A stretch of DNA of 26,347 bases from an uncultured Collinsella sp. (GCA_900543605.1 UQSK01000025.1:1-26347); one strand, 5' to 3'; shown: positions 1 through 8,019, numbered from the stretch's first letter. Notes: generated by a model from the sequence alone, not told the origin. A program made the numbers and translations.

Positions 1-785
1 CGCTTGCACAGCTTGCCCAGCTCGATCATCTCAGCGGTCTCGGTGGCGTCGTTGGAGTCGTAGAGGCAGCCCGGGCGGCAGGAGTCGCCGAGCGAAATCG
101 TCACGTCGTATTCGTGGCAAATCCCGAGCAACTCGTCGTAGAACTCATAGAACGGGTTCTCGTTACCGGTGACCTCCATCCAGCCAAACAGCAGTGAGCC
201 GCCGCGGCTCACGATGTTCATCAGGCGGCCGGTCTCCTTAAAGGTCTTGGTGACCGACTTGTTGATGCCGCAGTGAATGGTCATAAAGTCCACGCCGTCC
301 TCGGCATGCGCGCGCACGACTTCGAACAGGTCGTCCTTGGTGAGCTTGACCAGCGGCTTTTCCATGTAGCCGATGGCGTCGTACATGGGGACGGTGCCTA
401 CCATGAGCGGCGTCTCGTCGATGAGCTGCTGGCGGAACTGGCGCGTCTTGCCCGAGTTGGAGAGGTCCATGATGGCGTCGGCGCCAAAGTCCTCGGCGAT
501 CTTGACCTTCTTCCATTCCTCGGCGGCATCGGCCTTGTCGCCCGAGATGCCCAGGTTCACGTTGACCTTGGTGGACAGGCCCTCACCGACGCCAAAGGCG
601 CGCATGCCCTTTTTGATGTGCACGATGTTGGCGGGAATGGCGATGCGGCCGTCGGCCACGCGCTCGCGGATGTACTCGGGGTCGCGATGCTCGCGCTCGG
701 CGACCTCCTTCATCTGCGGTGTGATCTGCCCGGCGCGGGCGAAGTCGATTTGCGTGACGAGCTTGGGCTCGGTCTGTGTGCTCAT
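1..785 (-). CDS. thiC: Phosphomethylpyrimidine synthase ThiC (3' part outside window)
   Basis: ThiC is the radical-SAM enzyme that rearranges aminoimidazole ribotide into hydroxymethylpyrimidine phosphate in thiamine synthesis. The window holds the first 261 codons; the gene runs off the left edge, so the C-terminal Cys cluster that binds the 4Fe-4S centre is not visible. Recognisable ThiC stretches include IPANIVHIKKGMRAFGVGEG, KVNVNLGISGD, DAIMDLSNSG, VDFMTIHCGI and SLGDSCRPGC. The protein begins MSTQTEPKLVTQIDFARAG, so it lacks the long N-terminal extension of proteobacterial ThiC and resembles the short form of anaerobes. The ATG at 785 follows AAGGGAG at 8 bases; that Shine-Dalgarno sequence lies inside the TPP riboswitch just upstream, so translation is probably thiamine-controlled. 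Confidence 0.95.
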   Translation of the reverse strand, partial: MSTQTEPKLVTQIDFARAGQITPQMKEVAEREHRDPEYIRERVADGRIAIPANIVHIKKGMRAFGVGEGLSTKVNVNLGISGDKADAAEEWKKVKIAEDFGADAIMDLSNSGKTRQFRQQLIDETPLMVGTVPMYDAIGYMEKPLVKLTKDDLFEVVRAHAEDGVDFMTIHCGINKSVTKTFKETGRLMNIVSRGGSLLFGWMEVTGNENPFYEFYDELLGICHEYDVTISLGDSCRPGCLYDSNDATETAEMIELGKLCK

Positions 786-789
786 TGGC

Positions 790-884
790 ACGGCTCCCTT
801 CGTTGGCATTACCCATATCAGGTTTGCGGGTCAGGGCGGGCGCGCCCAGTCTCAGCCTGCCGTCTTGTCCTGCAAGCTCCCCAT
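790..884 (-). promoter_or_regulatory. TPP (THI-box) riboswitch controlling thiC
   Basis: Read on the minus strand this leader carries the THI-element landmarks in order: GGGGAGC, GGCTGAGA, GACCC, AACCTGATATGGGTAATGCC and AACGAAGGGAGC. A short closing stem can form between ATGG (884-881) and CCGT (793-790). The conserved 3' purine block AAGGGAG (800-794) is also the only good ribosome-binding site for thiC, 8 bases before the ATG. Ligand binding would therefore be expected to hide the ribosome-binding site, giving translational rather than transcriptional control. I see no terminator between aptamer and gene. Confidence 0.93.
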
Positions 885-899
885 TATGTCATGGGCTCA

Positions 900-930
900 A
901 GTATAGCCTGAATGGGTACGATTGGGCCAA
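900..930 (-). promoter_or_regulatory. Probable thiC promoter
   Basis: On the minus strand a good -10 box TATACT (905-900) lies about 16 bases upstream of the start of the TPP aptamer. A weak -35-like TTGGCC sits at 930-925 with a 19-bp spacer. The -10 is convincing and the -35 is not. Confidence 0.45.
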
Positions 931-955
931 CGAGCGTGCCTGTGGGGAGGCGAAC

Positions 956-1471
956 ATGGAAGACAAGCATCTATATCGAGAGACGCAATGGGATGTATCG
1001 GCCGAGGAAAGCCGTGCGCACCATGGGTTGGTCGCGATTGGTTTTGCGGTGCTTGCCGTGCTGGTGATTGCCTTTTGTATTTGGACGTTCGGCGGTCGTG
1101 GCGGCGCCGCCTGGGAGTTTGAAGCCGACGAAGGCCTGCCGATTATGACCATGAAAGTTTCTGGTGGCAACACGGTTGCCGCACCCGGCGACTATTGGTA
1201 TCCGTGCGACGAGTTTGTGCAGCTGCAGCTGAGCGGCGGGTCTATTCCGGGCGAAGAAATCGAACGCGTGACGTTTGATGCGGCAATCAAAACACTCACG
1301 GTGAAGCCCAAAGATCAAGGGGGCGTGCCCACGACCATGGATATCGCTCTGACGGAGTGGCGTCTGGAACCTCCGTCGGGCGTTACGGTATCCGACGTAG
1401 AGCACGTTAAGATTACCTACCAAGATGGCTCGACGAGCGAGATTGCAAAGGCCGATGGCTTGGCGGAGTAA
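956..1471 (+). CDS. Small membrane-anchored protein of unknown function
   Basis: I do not recognise this 171-residue protein. Residues 1-23 are polar and charged. About 24-45 form one hydrophobic segment (GLVAIGFAVLAVLVIAFCIW), followed by a Gly-rich FGGRGG linker and a roughly 120-residue domain with alternating hydrophobic and polar residues that looks like an extracellular beta domain. No signal-peptidase or lipobox motif is visible, so a type II anchor is most likely. The start is the ATG at 956, preceded by GGGGAGG at the right distance; the reading frame is open further upstream, but that stretch overlaps the thiC promoter and riboswitch and is not coding. It is transcribed divergently from thiC and converges on yaaA with a 23-base gap. 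No function is assigned. Confidence 0.75.
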   Translation: MEDKHLYRETQWDVSAEESRAHHGLVAIGFAVLAVLVIAFCIWTFGGRGGAAWEFEADEGLPIMTMKVSGGNTVAAPGDYWYPCDEFVQLQLSGGSIPGEEIERVTFDAAIKTLTVKPKDQGGVPTTMDIALTEWRLEPPSGVTVSDVEHVKITYQDGSTSEIAKADGLAE

Positions 1472-1494
1472 TGGGGTGTTTGGAAACGGCGGGC

Positions 1495-2304
1495 CTATTG
1501 TGCCTGCGCGTTCATGAAAACCAGGGTGTTTTTGTCTGAAAGCTCGGGGATGTGCCGATAGCCGATATTGAATGCGGTGAGTTCGCTTGCATCCTCGAGC
1601 TTGTTTTCTGCCATCCACCGCACCATGGAGCCGCGCGCCTTTTTGCTGGCGGTCGACCGTTGGATGGGCTTCCCGTTGCGGATACCCTCGCCAAAGAGGC
1701 ATGTGACGGCCGTGGCGTCGCCCGCGAGGTGGGGCAGAACGGCTTTGGCATACTCTACGCTGGCGAGGTTGACGATCGTGGTGTTTGAGCCTGCCGGGGC
1801 GATAGCCCGCGCGAGCTTGTCGCTCCAAAACGCGTAGAGGTCTCGGGCATCGTCAACGGCGAGCTTCGCGCCCATCTCCAGCCGATACGGTTCGACGGCA
1901 TGAAAGGGACGAACGCACCCGTAGAGGCCGGAGAGGATCCACAGATGGTCTTGCAGCCATGCGAGCTGCGCGGAATCCATCACCTCGGGTGCCATGCTCT
2001 GGTATTGAATGCCGTGATAGGACATGACGGCAGGGGAGAGGTGGCGAGCGAGTGCGGGATTGTCGAGATCGCCGCTTTTCAGGATGGGCCCGAACTCATG
2101 CAGGGTGTTGAGGCAAGGCCCCAGCAGTTTGTCACTCACGTTCCACAGCGCCTGCAGGCCGCCGCTGCCTTCATTCCGCTCGATATCTAGCAGTGCGCGG
2201 TGGAGGCGAGCCGTCTCGCGCACAAAGGGTGGGATGCCCAGGACTTCAAAAGCATCTTGGGCAGCGCGCATTTGCTTTGCGGGCGAAATGATGACCTGCA
2301 ACAT
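1495..2304 (-). CDS. yaaA: YaaA/DUF328 family peroxide-stress protein
   Basis: This 269-residue protein matches the YaaA (UPF0246/DUF328) family. In E. coli YaaA is part of the OxyR response and limits free iron and DNA damage during peroxide stress; later structural work on the family describes DNA binding. Family features visible are the N-terminal MLQVIISPAKQM, the middle YHGIQYQSM and LSGLYG...RPF..EPYRLEMG, and the C-terminal FGEGIRNGKPIQR followed by KKARGSMVRWM. The ATG at 2304 is chosen because AGAGGAGAG lies just upstream; 22 further codons are open but run into the hairpin at 2320-2398. That hairpin separates it from the upstream aminopeptidase, so yaaA probably has its own promoter or depends on read-through. 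No OxyR or PerR site is obvious. Confidence 0.92.
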   Translation of the reverse strand: MLQVIISPAKQMRAAQDAFEVLGIPPFVRETARLHRALLDIERNEGSGGLQALWNVSDKLLGPCLNTLHEFGPILKSGDLDNPALARHLSPAVMSYHGIQYQSMAPEVMDSAQLAWLQDHLWILSGLYGCVRPFHAVEPYRLEMGAKLAVDDARDLYAFWSDKLARAIAPAGSNTTIVNLASVEYAKAVLPHLAGDATAVTCLFGEGIRNGKPIQRSTASKKARGSMVRWMAENKLEDASELTAFNIGYRHIPELSDKNTLVFMNAQAQ

Positions 2305-2319
2305 GGACTCTCCTCTGCC

Positions 2320-2398
2320 AAAAAAAGAAGTTGCGGTGGAATAATTCCTGTTTTGCCTGTTAAAAGGCATACCTTGGAACTATTTCACCGCAAGTTAT
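2320..2398 (-). terminator. Long-hairpin terminator, member of a palindromic repeat family
   Basis: On the minus strand, past the end of the M18 aminopeptidase gene, a long imperfect hairpin (2398 to 2328) is followed by seven T (2326-2320), the layout of an intrinsic terminator. The outer arms match at 18 of 21 positions (2328-2348 against 2376-2396), and a separate inner hairpin is made by TGCCT and AGGCA. The outer arm contains TTGCGGTGGAATA and its partner TATTTCACCGCAA, which recur almost exactly at 23256-23326. It lies in the leader just before yaaA. Confidence 0.75.
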
Positions 2399-2432
2399 GA
2401 AGGGCTGGTTGGGCTCGCGTTACGAAGTCTGG

Positions 2433-3830
2433 TTAGGCGCGCTCGAGGAAGGCCTTGTAGCCGCGGTAGGCCTCGTAGATGTCGGCCTTGTTGGCGACCT
2501 CCCACAGGGCGTGCATGGACAGGACGGCAACGCCGGAGTCGATGACGTTCATGCCGTACTTGGCCATGATGTAGGCGATGGTGCCGCCGCCGCCCGCGTT
2601 GACGCGACCGAGCTCGCAGGTCTGGAAGTCTACGCCGGCCTCGTCCATGATGTCGCGGACGAGGGCCACATACTCGGCGTCGGCGTCGTTGGAGCCACCC
2701 TTGCCGCGGCTGCCCGTGTACTTGTTAAAGCACAGGCCACGACCCATAAAGGCTGCGTTCTTGGTTTCGAACTTGCCGGCGTAGCCCGGGTCGAAGCCGG
2801 CGGACACGTCAGAGGAGAGCATACGGCTGCGGGCGAGCGCGCGGCGCAGGGCCAGCGGGCTATCCTCGCCGGCGAGCGTCATGATCTCGGCGACGGTGTT
2901 CTCGAAAAAGCGGCTCGTCATGCCGGTGGCGCCTACGGAACCGATCTCCTCCTTGTCGACGATGAGCGTGATGCTCGTGCGCTCCACGTTGGCGACGTTG
3001 ATCTGGGCGAGCATGGACGGATAGGCGCAGACGCGATCGTCGTGGCCATAGCCCAGAATCATGGAGCGGTCGAGGCCCATGTCGCGGGCCGGGCCGGCGG
3101 GCACGACCTCGATCTCGGCGGAGAGGAAGTCCTCCTCCTCGACGCCGTACTGCTCCTTGAGGATGTCCAGGAACATCTGCTTGACGGGCTCCTTGGGGGC
3201 GTCCTTGTCGTCCTCATCGAACTTGACGGGACGGCCGCCCACGATCACGTCGAGGATCTCGGCGTCGACGGCGTCCTTGGCGGGCTTGGCCATCTGCTCG
3301 CTCGAAAGATGGATCAGCAGGTCGGAGATGGTAAAGACCGGGTCGTCGGCCTTGTCGCCGATATTGATGTCGACGGTGGTGCCGTCCTTTTTGCAGATGA
3401 CGCCCACGAGTGCGAGAGGGGAGGCCACCCAGTGGTAGCTCTTGACGCCGCCGTAGTAGTGCGTGTCGAGATAAGCCATGTCGCCGGCCTCGAAGGCGGG
3501 GTTCTGCTTAAGGTCCAGGCGCGGCGAGTCCACGTGCGCGCCCAGGATGTTAAAGCCCTGCTCGAGCGGGGCGGTGCCCAGGTTGACGAGCATAAGGTCC
3601 TTGCCGTGGTTAGCGGCATACACCTTGTCGCCTGCCTTGAGCTCGCGGCCTTCGGCGATTACGGTCTCCAGGTCGACGTATCCCGCCTCCTCGGCCATCT
3701 TGATGCCGGCCTTGACGCACAGGCGCTCGGTCTTGTTCTCACTCAAAAACTGCTTATAGCCGCGGCAAAGCTCCTCGAGCTCCTCGATTTGCTGTGGCGT
3801 GTACTTTTTCCATGCGCAGGGACGCTCCAT
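2433..3830 (-). CDS. M18 family aminopeptidase (zinc metalloexopeptidase)
   Basis: This 465-residue cytosolic dizinc aminopeptidase belongs to the aspartyl aminopeptidase/aminopeptidase I family and removes N-terminal residues from peptides. All expected metal and catalytic residues can be placed: H99 and D101 in GAHVDSPR, D264 in YGHDDRVC, E294 and E295 in VDKEEIGS, D341 in SSDVSAG, and H440 in SMHALWE. The interrupting domain between the two halves of the catalytic fold is at about 130-250. Length is normal for the bacterial family. The ATG at 3830 has AAAGGAG 8 bases upstream; the frame stays open for over 500 bases further, but that part is antisense to polA and is not coding. The gene stands alone, divergent from polA, and ends at the hairpin terminator before yaaA. 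Substrate preference cannot be read from sequence. Confidence 0.95.
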   Translation of the reverse strand: MERPCAWKKYTPQQIEELEELCRGYKQFLSENKTERLCVKAGIKMAEEAGYVDLETVIAEGRELKAGDKVYAANHGKDLMLVNLGTAPLEQGFNILGAHVDSPRLDLKQNPAFEAGDMAYLDTHYYGGVKSYHWVASPLALVGVICKKDGTTVDINIGDKADDPVFTISDLLIHLSSEQMAKPAKDAVDAEILDVIVGGRPVKFDEDDKDAPKEPVKQMFLDILKEQYGVEEEDFLSAEIEVVPAGPARDMGLDRSMILGYGHDDRVCAYPSMLAQINVANVERTSITLIVDKEEIGSVGATGMTSRFFENTVAEIMTLAGEDSPLALRRALARSRMLSSDVSAGFDPGYAGKFETKNAAFMGRGLCFNKYTGSRGKGGSNDADAEYVALVRDIMDEAGVDFQTCELGRVNAGGGGTIAYIMAKYGMNVIDSGVAVLSMHALWEVANKADIYEAYRGYKAFLERA

Positions 3831-3869
3831 GACGCAGGCTCCTTTCGGATCGATCGTGCTGGTTGATGT

Positions 3870-3904
3870 ACCGTGAGCCATCGTATCACGCGCGGGCTCA
3901 CGGT
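3870..3904. promoter_or_regulatory. Perfect 10-bp inverted repeat in the aminopeptidase promoter region
   Basis: ACCGTGAGCC (3870-3879) and GGCTCACGGT (3895-3904) are exact reverse complements separated by 15 bases. On the minus strand the spacer contains TACGAT (3885-3880), a plausible -10 box for the aminopeptidase gene. If so the arms flank the promoter and could be an operator; otherwise it is a short hairpin in the polA-aminopeptidase intergenic region. No good -35 is visible. Confidence 0.35.
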
Positions 3905-3996
3905 GGCGGGGGAGCTTGATGTGAGGTGGCCGCGGGGCGGGGAGCGTGTAAACTGGAGTGAGCAAACCGTGCCCAGCCCAAAGCGAGGTATTCAAT

Positions 3997-6747
3997 ATGT
4001 CTGACAAGCGCCGCACCTTTGCCGTTATCGACGGCAACTCGCTCATGCATCGCGCCTTCCACGCCGTGCCGCCGACCATGAACGCGCCGGACGGTCGCCC
4101 CACCAACGCGATTTTTGGCTTTCTGAACATGTTTCTTAAGATGATCGACGCCTTTAACCCCGACGGCGTTGTTGTGGCGTTTGATAATGGCAAGCCGCGC
4201 GTGCGCATGGAGATGCTGCCGCAGTATAAGGCGCAGCGCCCGCCCATGGACCCCGATCTGCATGCGCAGTTTCCTATGATCAAGGAGCTGCTCGTCGCAC
4301 TCAACGTGCCGATTCTGCAGTCCGAGGGCTGGGAAGGCGATGACATTCTGGGCACTATGGCGCGTCTGGGTGAAGAGGCCGGCTGTGACATGCTGCTGGT
4401 GACCGGTGATCGCGATATGTATCAGCTCGTGACCGAGCACGTCAACGTGGTCTCGACCCGCAAGGGCCTGTCCGACGTGGCGATCATGACGCCCGAGAGC
4501 GTGGACGATCTGTATCACGGCATCACGCCGGCGCTCGTGCCCGACTTTTATGGTCTGAAGGGCGACACGTCCGATAACATCCCCGGCGTGCCGGGCATCG
4601 GCCCCAAAAAGGCGAGCGCGCTCATTGCGCAGTACGGTAGCCTGGACGAGGTCATCGCGCATGCTGACGAGGTCAAGGGCAAGATGGGCGAGAACCTGCG
4701 CGCGCACATCGACGACGCGCTGCTGAGCCGCAAGGTCGCGACCATCCGCACCGATGCGCCCGTTGAGCTCGATTTTGAGGCGACGCCCTTCCCGGCGTAT
4801 TCTGCCGATGAGGTTTCCGCTGCGCTGGGCACGCTTGGTATCACCGCCATGCAGAACCGTTTCTTGGCGCTGATCGGCGGCGAGGGCGGGGCTGCTGCTG
4901 TCTCCAGTATGTTTGAGATGCCCACGATTGAGCGCACCGCTGCCGGCGATGCCGAGGCGCTTGCTGCCGTGGCGTCCGAGGTTTCGCGTGCGATCGAGGC
5001 GGGCGAGTGGGTCGCCGCCGTGGTGGACGACGATAAGGAAGAGGGCGCGCTCTTTGGACTGACGCGCACGCTGTGGTTGGCGACGTCCAAGGGCCTGTTC
5101 GCGCTCGAGGAGGGCGACGGCGCCTCCACTGCCGTAGTCGATGGCTTCAACTTCGCTCACGGTGTGATCGCCGGCGTGCTTGCGCGCCTGTTTATGGAGG
5201 GCCGCGTGGCGAGCCCGGATACGAAGGCGCTGCTGCACGAGCTTTCGCCCATCGATTCTTCTGAGCCCGAGCTCATGGATCCGCTCGCTGCCGATTCCAC
5301 GCGTATCTTCGATACCGTGGTCGCTGCCTATCTGCTGGATTCCGATCGCTCCGAGTTCGATGAGGCATATCTTGCCGATACGTATCTGCAGATGACGTTG
5401 CCTGCGGCGCGCGGCGCAGAGGGTGCTGGTGAGGACGCTCCGGCGCCTGCCGCCCGTACTGCGGCTCTGACGCTGGCGCTCGTGACGCCGTTGCGCGAGT
5501 GCATGGCCCGTGAGAATGCCGCCAACGTGTTCGATGGCATCGAGATGCCGCTCGTGCCGGTGCTTGCCAAGATGGAGCGCGCGGGAATGCTCGTGGATCC
5601 CGACCGCCTGCGTAATCTGTCCGAGGGCCTGGCGACCCAGATCACCGAGGTCGAGCGCAGCATTCGCGACCTGGCGGGTGACGAGACCTTTAATATTGGC
5701 AGTCCCATGCAGCTGTCGCATGTGCTCTTTGATGTGATGGGGCTTCCGACCAAGGGCCTCAAGAAGACTAAGCGCGGCTACTATTCGACCAACGCCAAGG
5801 TGTTGAGCGACCTTGCCCGCGACCACGAAATCGTGCGTCTGATCTTGGATTGGCGTGAAAAGTCCAAAATCAAGTCCACCTATCTGGATACGCTGGGCCC
5901 GCTGCGCCGTGGTGACGGTCGCGTGCACACCACGTACAACCAGACCATCACGGCAACGGGGCGTCTGTCCTCGAGCGACCCGAACCTGCAGAACATCCCG
6001 ACGCGCTCGGAGCTGGGTCGTACCGTCAAGACGGCGTTTTCGGCAGGCGAGGGAAGCGTCTTTTTGGCGGTGGACTACTCGCAGATAGAGCTGCGTCTGC
6101 TGGCACATCTCTCGGGTGACGAGCACTTGGTGCGCGCCTTTAACGAGGGCGAGGACTTCCATGCCGAGACGGCGGCGCGCGTATTTGGTGTGCCGGTGTC
6201 CGAGGTAACGCCCGACCTGCGCAGTCGCGCCAAGGCCGTGAACTTTGGCATCGTGTACGGCCAGCAGGCCTATGGTCTGTCACAGTCGCTGCATATCTCG
6301 ATGGCCGAGGCGCGTGACATGATCGACCGCTACTACGAGGCCTACCCGGGCGTGCGTACATTCCTCGACAACGTGGTGGCGCGTGCCAAGCAGACGGGCT
6401 ACGCCGAGACCATGTACGGCCGCAGACGCCATATTCCCGAGCTCAAGGCCAAAAACCCGCAACTCCGCGGCTTTGGCGAGCGCACGGCCATGAACCACCC
6501 CATGCAGGGAACCGCCGCCGACATCATCAAGATCGCCATGGCCCGCGTAAGCCGCCGCCTGGAAGAAGAGGGTTTTGCCGCCCACATGATCTTGCAGGTG
6601 CACGACGAACTGGACTTTGAGTGCCCGGTCGACGAAGTCGAGCGCCTAACCACCATGGTCCGCGACGTCATGGAGCACGTAGTAGACCTCCGCGTCCCCC
6701 TAATCGCCGAAGCCAGCACCGGCATAACCTGGGCCGACGCCAAATAG
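3997..6747 (+). CDS. polA: DNA polymerase I
   Basis: This 916-residue PolA acts in Okazaki-fragment maturation and excision repair. The N-terminal 5'-3' exonuclease (about 1-290) shows IDGNSLMHRAFHA, EGDDILGTMA, VTGDRDMYQLV and the helix-turn block GLKGDTSDNIPGVPGIGPKK. The middle 3'-5' exonuclease-like domain (about 310-500) is degenerate: I cannot find the DXE and YXXXD residues needed for proofreading, as in Taq and Bacillus-type Pol I. The polymerase domain has motif A DYSQIELR (693-700), motif B RAKAVNFGIVYG (744-755) and motif C VHDE (868-871). The start is the ATG at 3997 with AGCGAGG upstream; 13 upstream codons are open but lack a ribosome-binding site. The last 40 or so codons use CTA, ATA and GTA, which are rare earlier in the gene. 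A 17-bp hairpin follows 30 bases after the stop. Confidence 0.98.
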   Translation: MSDKRRTFAVIDGNSLMHRAFHAVPPTMNAPDGRPTNAIFGFLNMFLKMIDAFNPDGVVVAFDNGKPRVRMEMLPQYKAQRPPMDPDLHAQFPMIKELLVALNVPILQSEGWEGDDILGTMARLGEEAGCDMLLVTGDRDMYQLVTEHVNVVSTRKGLSDVAIMTPESVDDLYHGITPALVPDFYGLKGDTSDNIPGVPGIGPKKASALIAQYGSLDEVIAHADEVKGKMGENLRAHIDDALLSRKVATIRTDAPVELDFEATPFPAYSADEVSAALGTLGITAMQNRFLALIGGEGGAAAVSSMFEMPTIERTAAGDAEALAAVASEVSRAIEAGEWVAAVVDDDKEEGALFGLTRTLWLATSKGLFALEEGDGASTAVVDGFNFAHGVIAGVLARLFMEGRVASPDTKALLHELSPIDSSEPELMDPLAADSTRIFDTVVAAYLLDSDRSEFDEAYLADTYLQMTLPAARGAEGAGEDAPAPAARTAALTLALVTPLRECMARENAANVFDGIEMPLVPVLAKMERAGMLVDPDRLRNLSEGLATQITEVERSIRDLAGDETFNIGSPMQLSHVLFDVMGLPTKGLKKTKRGYYSTNAKVLSDLARDHEIVRLILDWREKSKIKSTYLDTLGPLRRGDGRVHTTYNQTITATGRLSSSDPNLQNIPTRSELGRTVKTAFSAGEGSVFLAVDYSQIELRLLAHLSGDEHLVRAFNEGEDFHAETAARVFGVPVSEVTPDLRSRAKAVNFGIVYGQQAYGLSQSLHISMAEARDMIDRYYEAYPGVRTFLDNVVARAKQTGYAETMYGRRRHIPELKAKNPQLRGFGERTAMNHPMQGTAADIIKIAMARVSRRLEEEGFAAHMILQVHDELDFECPVDEVERLTTMVRDVMEHVVDLRVPLIAEASTGITWADAK

Positions 6748-6777
6748 GGAAGTGCCCACAACCCCAAAGTAACCAAA

Positions 6778-6816
6778 ACAGAGGGGAGCCCCTTCCAAAA
6801 AGGGGCTCCCCTCTGT
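6778..6816. terminator. Stem-loop downstream of polA
   Basis: A perfect 17-bp stem (6778-6794 with 6800-6816, core GAGGGGAGCCCC) closes a CCAAA loop 30 bases after the polA stop. There is no T-run on the plus strand (TCAAATAAA follows) and only TGTTTTGG on the minus strand, so it is not a textbook intrinsic terminator. Position between two convergent genes suggests it insulates both. Confidence 0.6.
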
Positions 6817-6853
6817 TCAAATAAATTCAGCCAAGTATCTAGACACTCAAGAG

Positions 6854-7041
6854 GCCATCTTGGCGGCAAGCAAAGTCAACATGGCCATGCCCGGGGCCGA
6901 CCGCTTGATTTTTGTAGATTCCGCACGAGCCGAAGAGCACTAAATGTGCTCTTCGTGCGAGCCCAGGACTTGACCGAGCAAAAATCAAGCGGTCGGCCCC
7001 GGGCATGGCGACGGGATAGATTAACGAGCCGCCAAGATGGC
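6854..7041. repeat. 188-bp nested inverted repeat spanning the 3' end of the HAD gene
   Basis: Three nested arm pairs share nearly one centre. The outer arms are GCCATCTTGGCGGC (6854-6867) and its exact complement (7028-7041). The middle arms are a perfect 31-bp inverted repeat (6884-6914 with 6979-7009), containing GGGGCCGACCGCTTGATTTT. The inner arms are AAGAGCAC and CGCACGA on the left (6922-6940) against GTGCTCTTCGTGCG (6946-6959), with a TAAAT loop. The right outer arm lies inside the HAD coding sequence (codons for DAILAA just before the stop). It can form a very large hairpin in the HAD transcript or a DNA cruciform. I see no transposase or coding content. A second copy is not present in this window. 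Confidence 0.85.
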
Positions 7042-7848
7042 GTCGATGAGCGTCAGTACGCCCCCGTCGTTGTTGCTCGGAATGCGCCATTTGGCATGCG
7101 CGTTCATGTGCTCCTCGGCATTGTCCACGATAAAGCTGTGACCGACGCGCTCCAGCATGGGGATGTCGTTGTACGTATCGCCCACGGCGGCGGCGTCGGC
7201 GATATCGATGCCCAGGTGTTCGCACAGGTGCGCGACGCCGGCGCCCTTGTCGACGCCCAGGTTCATAAAGTCGATCCACTCGCGCCCGGCGTTGGTGACG
7301 TAGAGCTTGTCCGAGAACTCGGGGCTATAGGTCTCGCGGAAAGCGGGCTCGGCATCATAGGCCGGGAAGAAGATTGAGATCTTGTTGGACTCGATATCAA
7401 GGTCCTCAAAGCTGTCGACGTAGTTGATCGTGTTGTAGTAGACGCTGATCTCGTCGTGGTATTGATGGTCGCGGGCAAGCACGTAGAACTCGTCGAAGCA
7501 GCACAGGACGGGGACAGCGCGAGGATCCTCCGAGGCACGGCTCAAGACCTGCTGATACAGCTCCACGTCAATATTGCTCTTATAGATATAGCTGCCGCGA
7601 TAGATCACGCACGCTCCGTTGTCGGGACAAAAAGCAAGGCGGTTTTTGATGCCCTCGAACATCTCCTCGAGCTTGGGGGCGGGACGTCCGCTGGCGGGGC
7701 AGAATACGATGCCGGCGTCGGCGAGCTTGTCCAGGCGCTCATCAAGACCCTGGGGCAGCACACGCTCGTCGGTCAGCAGCGTCTTGTCCATGTCGACGGC
7801 GAGAATCTTAATGTTTCCGATATTGGCGTCCGATTCGTAAGTTTGCAT
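7021..7848 (-). CDS. Cof-type HAD-IIB family phosphatase
   Basis: This 275-residue cytosolic phosphatase of the haloacid dehalogenase superfamily probably acts on a sugar phosphate or similar small phosphoester. The four HAD motifs are clear: nucleophile and acid/base aspartates in LAVDMDKTLL (motif I), PASGRP (II), the lysine of NLGVDKGAGV (III) and VGDTYNDIPML (IV). The Cof-type C2 cap lies between motifs II and III (about 85-200). The ATG at 7848 has GAAAGG upstream. Substrate is not predictable because the family is promiscuous. Its last codons form the outer arm of the 188-bp inverted repeat at 6854-7041, so its transcript can end in an unusually large stem. A -10-like TATAAC (7889-7884, minus) is the only promoter hint. 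It is divergent from argG. Confidence 0.9.
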   Translation of the reverse strand: MQTYESDANIGNIKILAVDMDKTLLTDERVLPQGLDERLDKLADAGIVFCPASGRPAPKLEEMFEGIKNRLAFCPDNGACVIYRGSYIYKSNIDVELYQQVLSRASEDPRAVPVLCCFDEFYVLARDHQYHDEISVYYNTINYVDSFEDLDIESNKISIFFPAYDAEPAFRETYSPEFSDKLYVTNAGREWIDFMNLGVDKGAGVAHLCEHLGIDIADAAAVGDTYNDIPMLERVGHSFIVDNAEEHMNAHAKWRIPSNNDGGVLTLIDAILAAR

Positions 7849-7958
7849 AAAAGCGAGCCTTTCGTTTCGAGATTGTTTCAGACGTTATAACCATCAATTC
7901 GTAGTCGGGCGTATTTTCGCAGGAACGGAGCGTATTTGCACCACGCTTCACAAAGTAA
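7849..7958. other. AT-richer intergenic DNA between the HAD gene and the argG leader
   Basis: This is the first part of a 550-base gap before argG. It carries the HAD ribosome-binding site and a possible HAD -10 box. I see no conserved ORF here; minus-strand open frames across the region have no ribosome-binding site and overlap the argG leader. Confidence 0.4.
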
Positions 7959-8019
7959 TGAAAAAACTTTTCAGAAATTTGAATTTGTCGCTTGTGCTGC
8001 GGGCACTTTAGCGTAATAT
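7959..8019 (+). promoter_or_regulatory. Candidate argG promoter with an upstream palindrome
   Basis: A -35-like TTGTGC (7992-7997) and -10 TAATAT (8014-8019) are separated by 16 bp, about 100 bases before the leader peptide. Immediately upstream is the palindrome TGAAAAAACTTTTCA (7959-7973), followed by AT-rich sequence with a further GAATT. Its shape loosely recalls ArgR operators (TGAAT-type half sites), but the match is not strong enough to call an ARG box. Confidence 0.4.

Noticed and set aside
3898..6162. 754-codon open frame antisense to polA
   Set aside because: High GC keeps the opposite frame open; it lacks a ribosome-binding site and any recognisable domain, while polA on the plus strand is complete.
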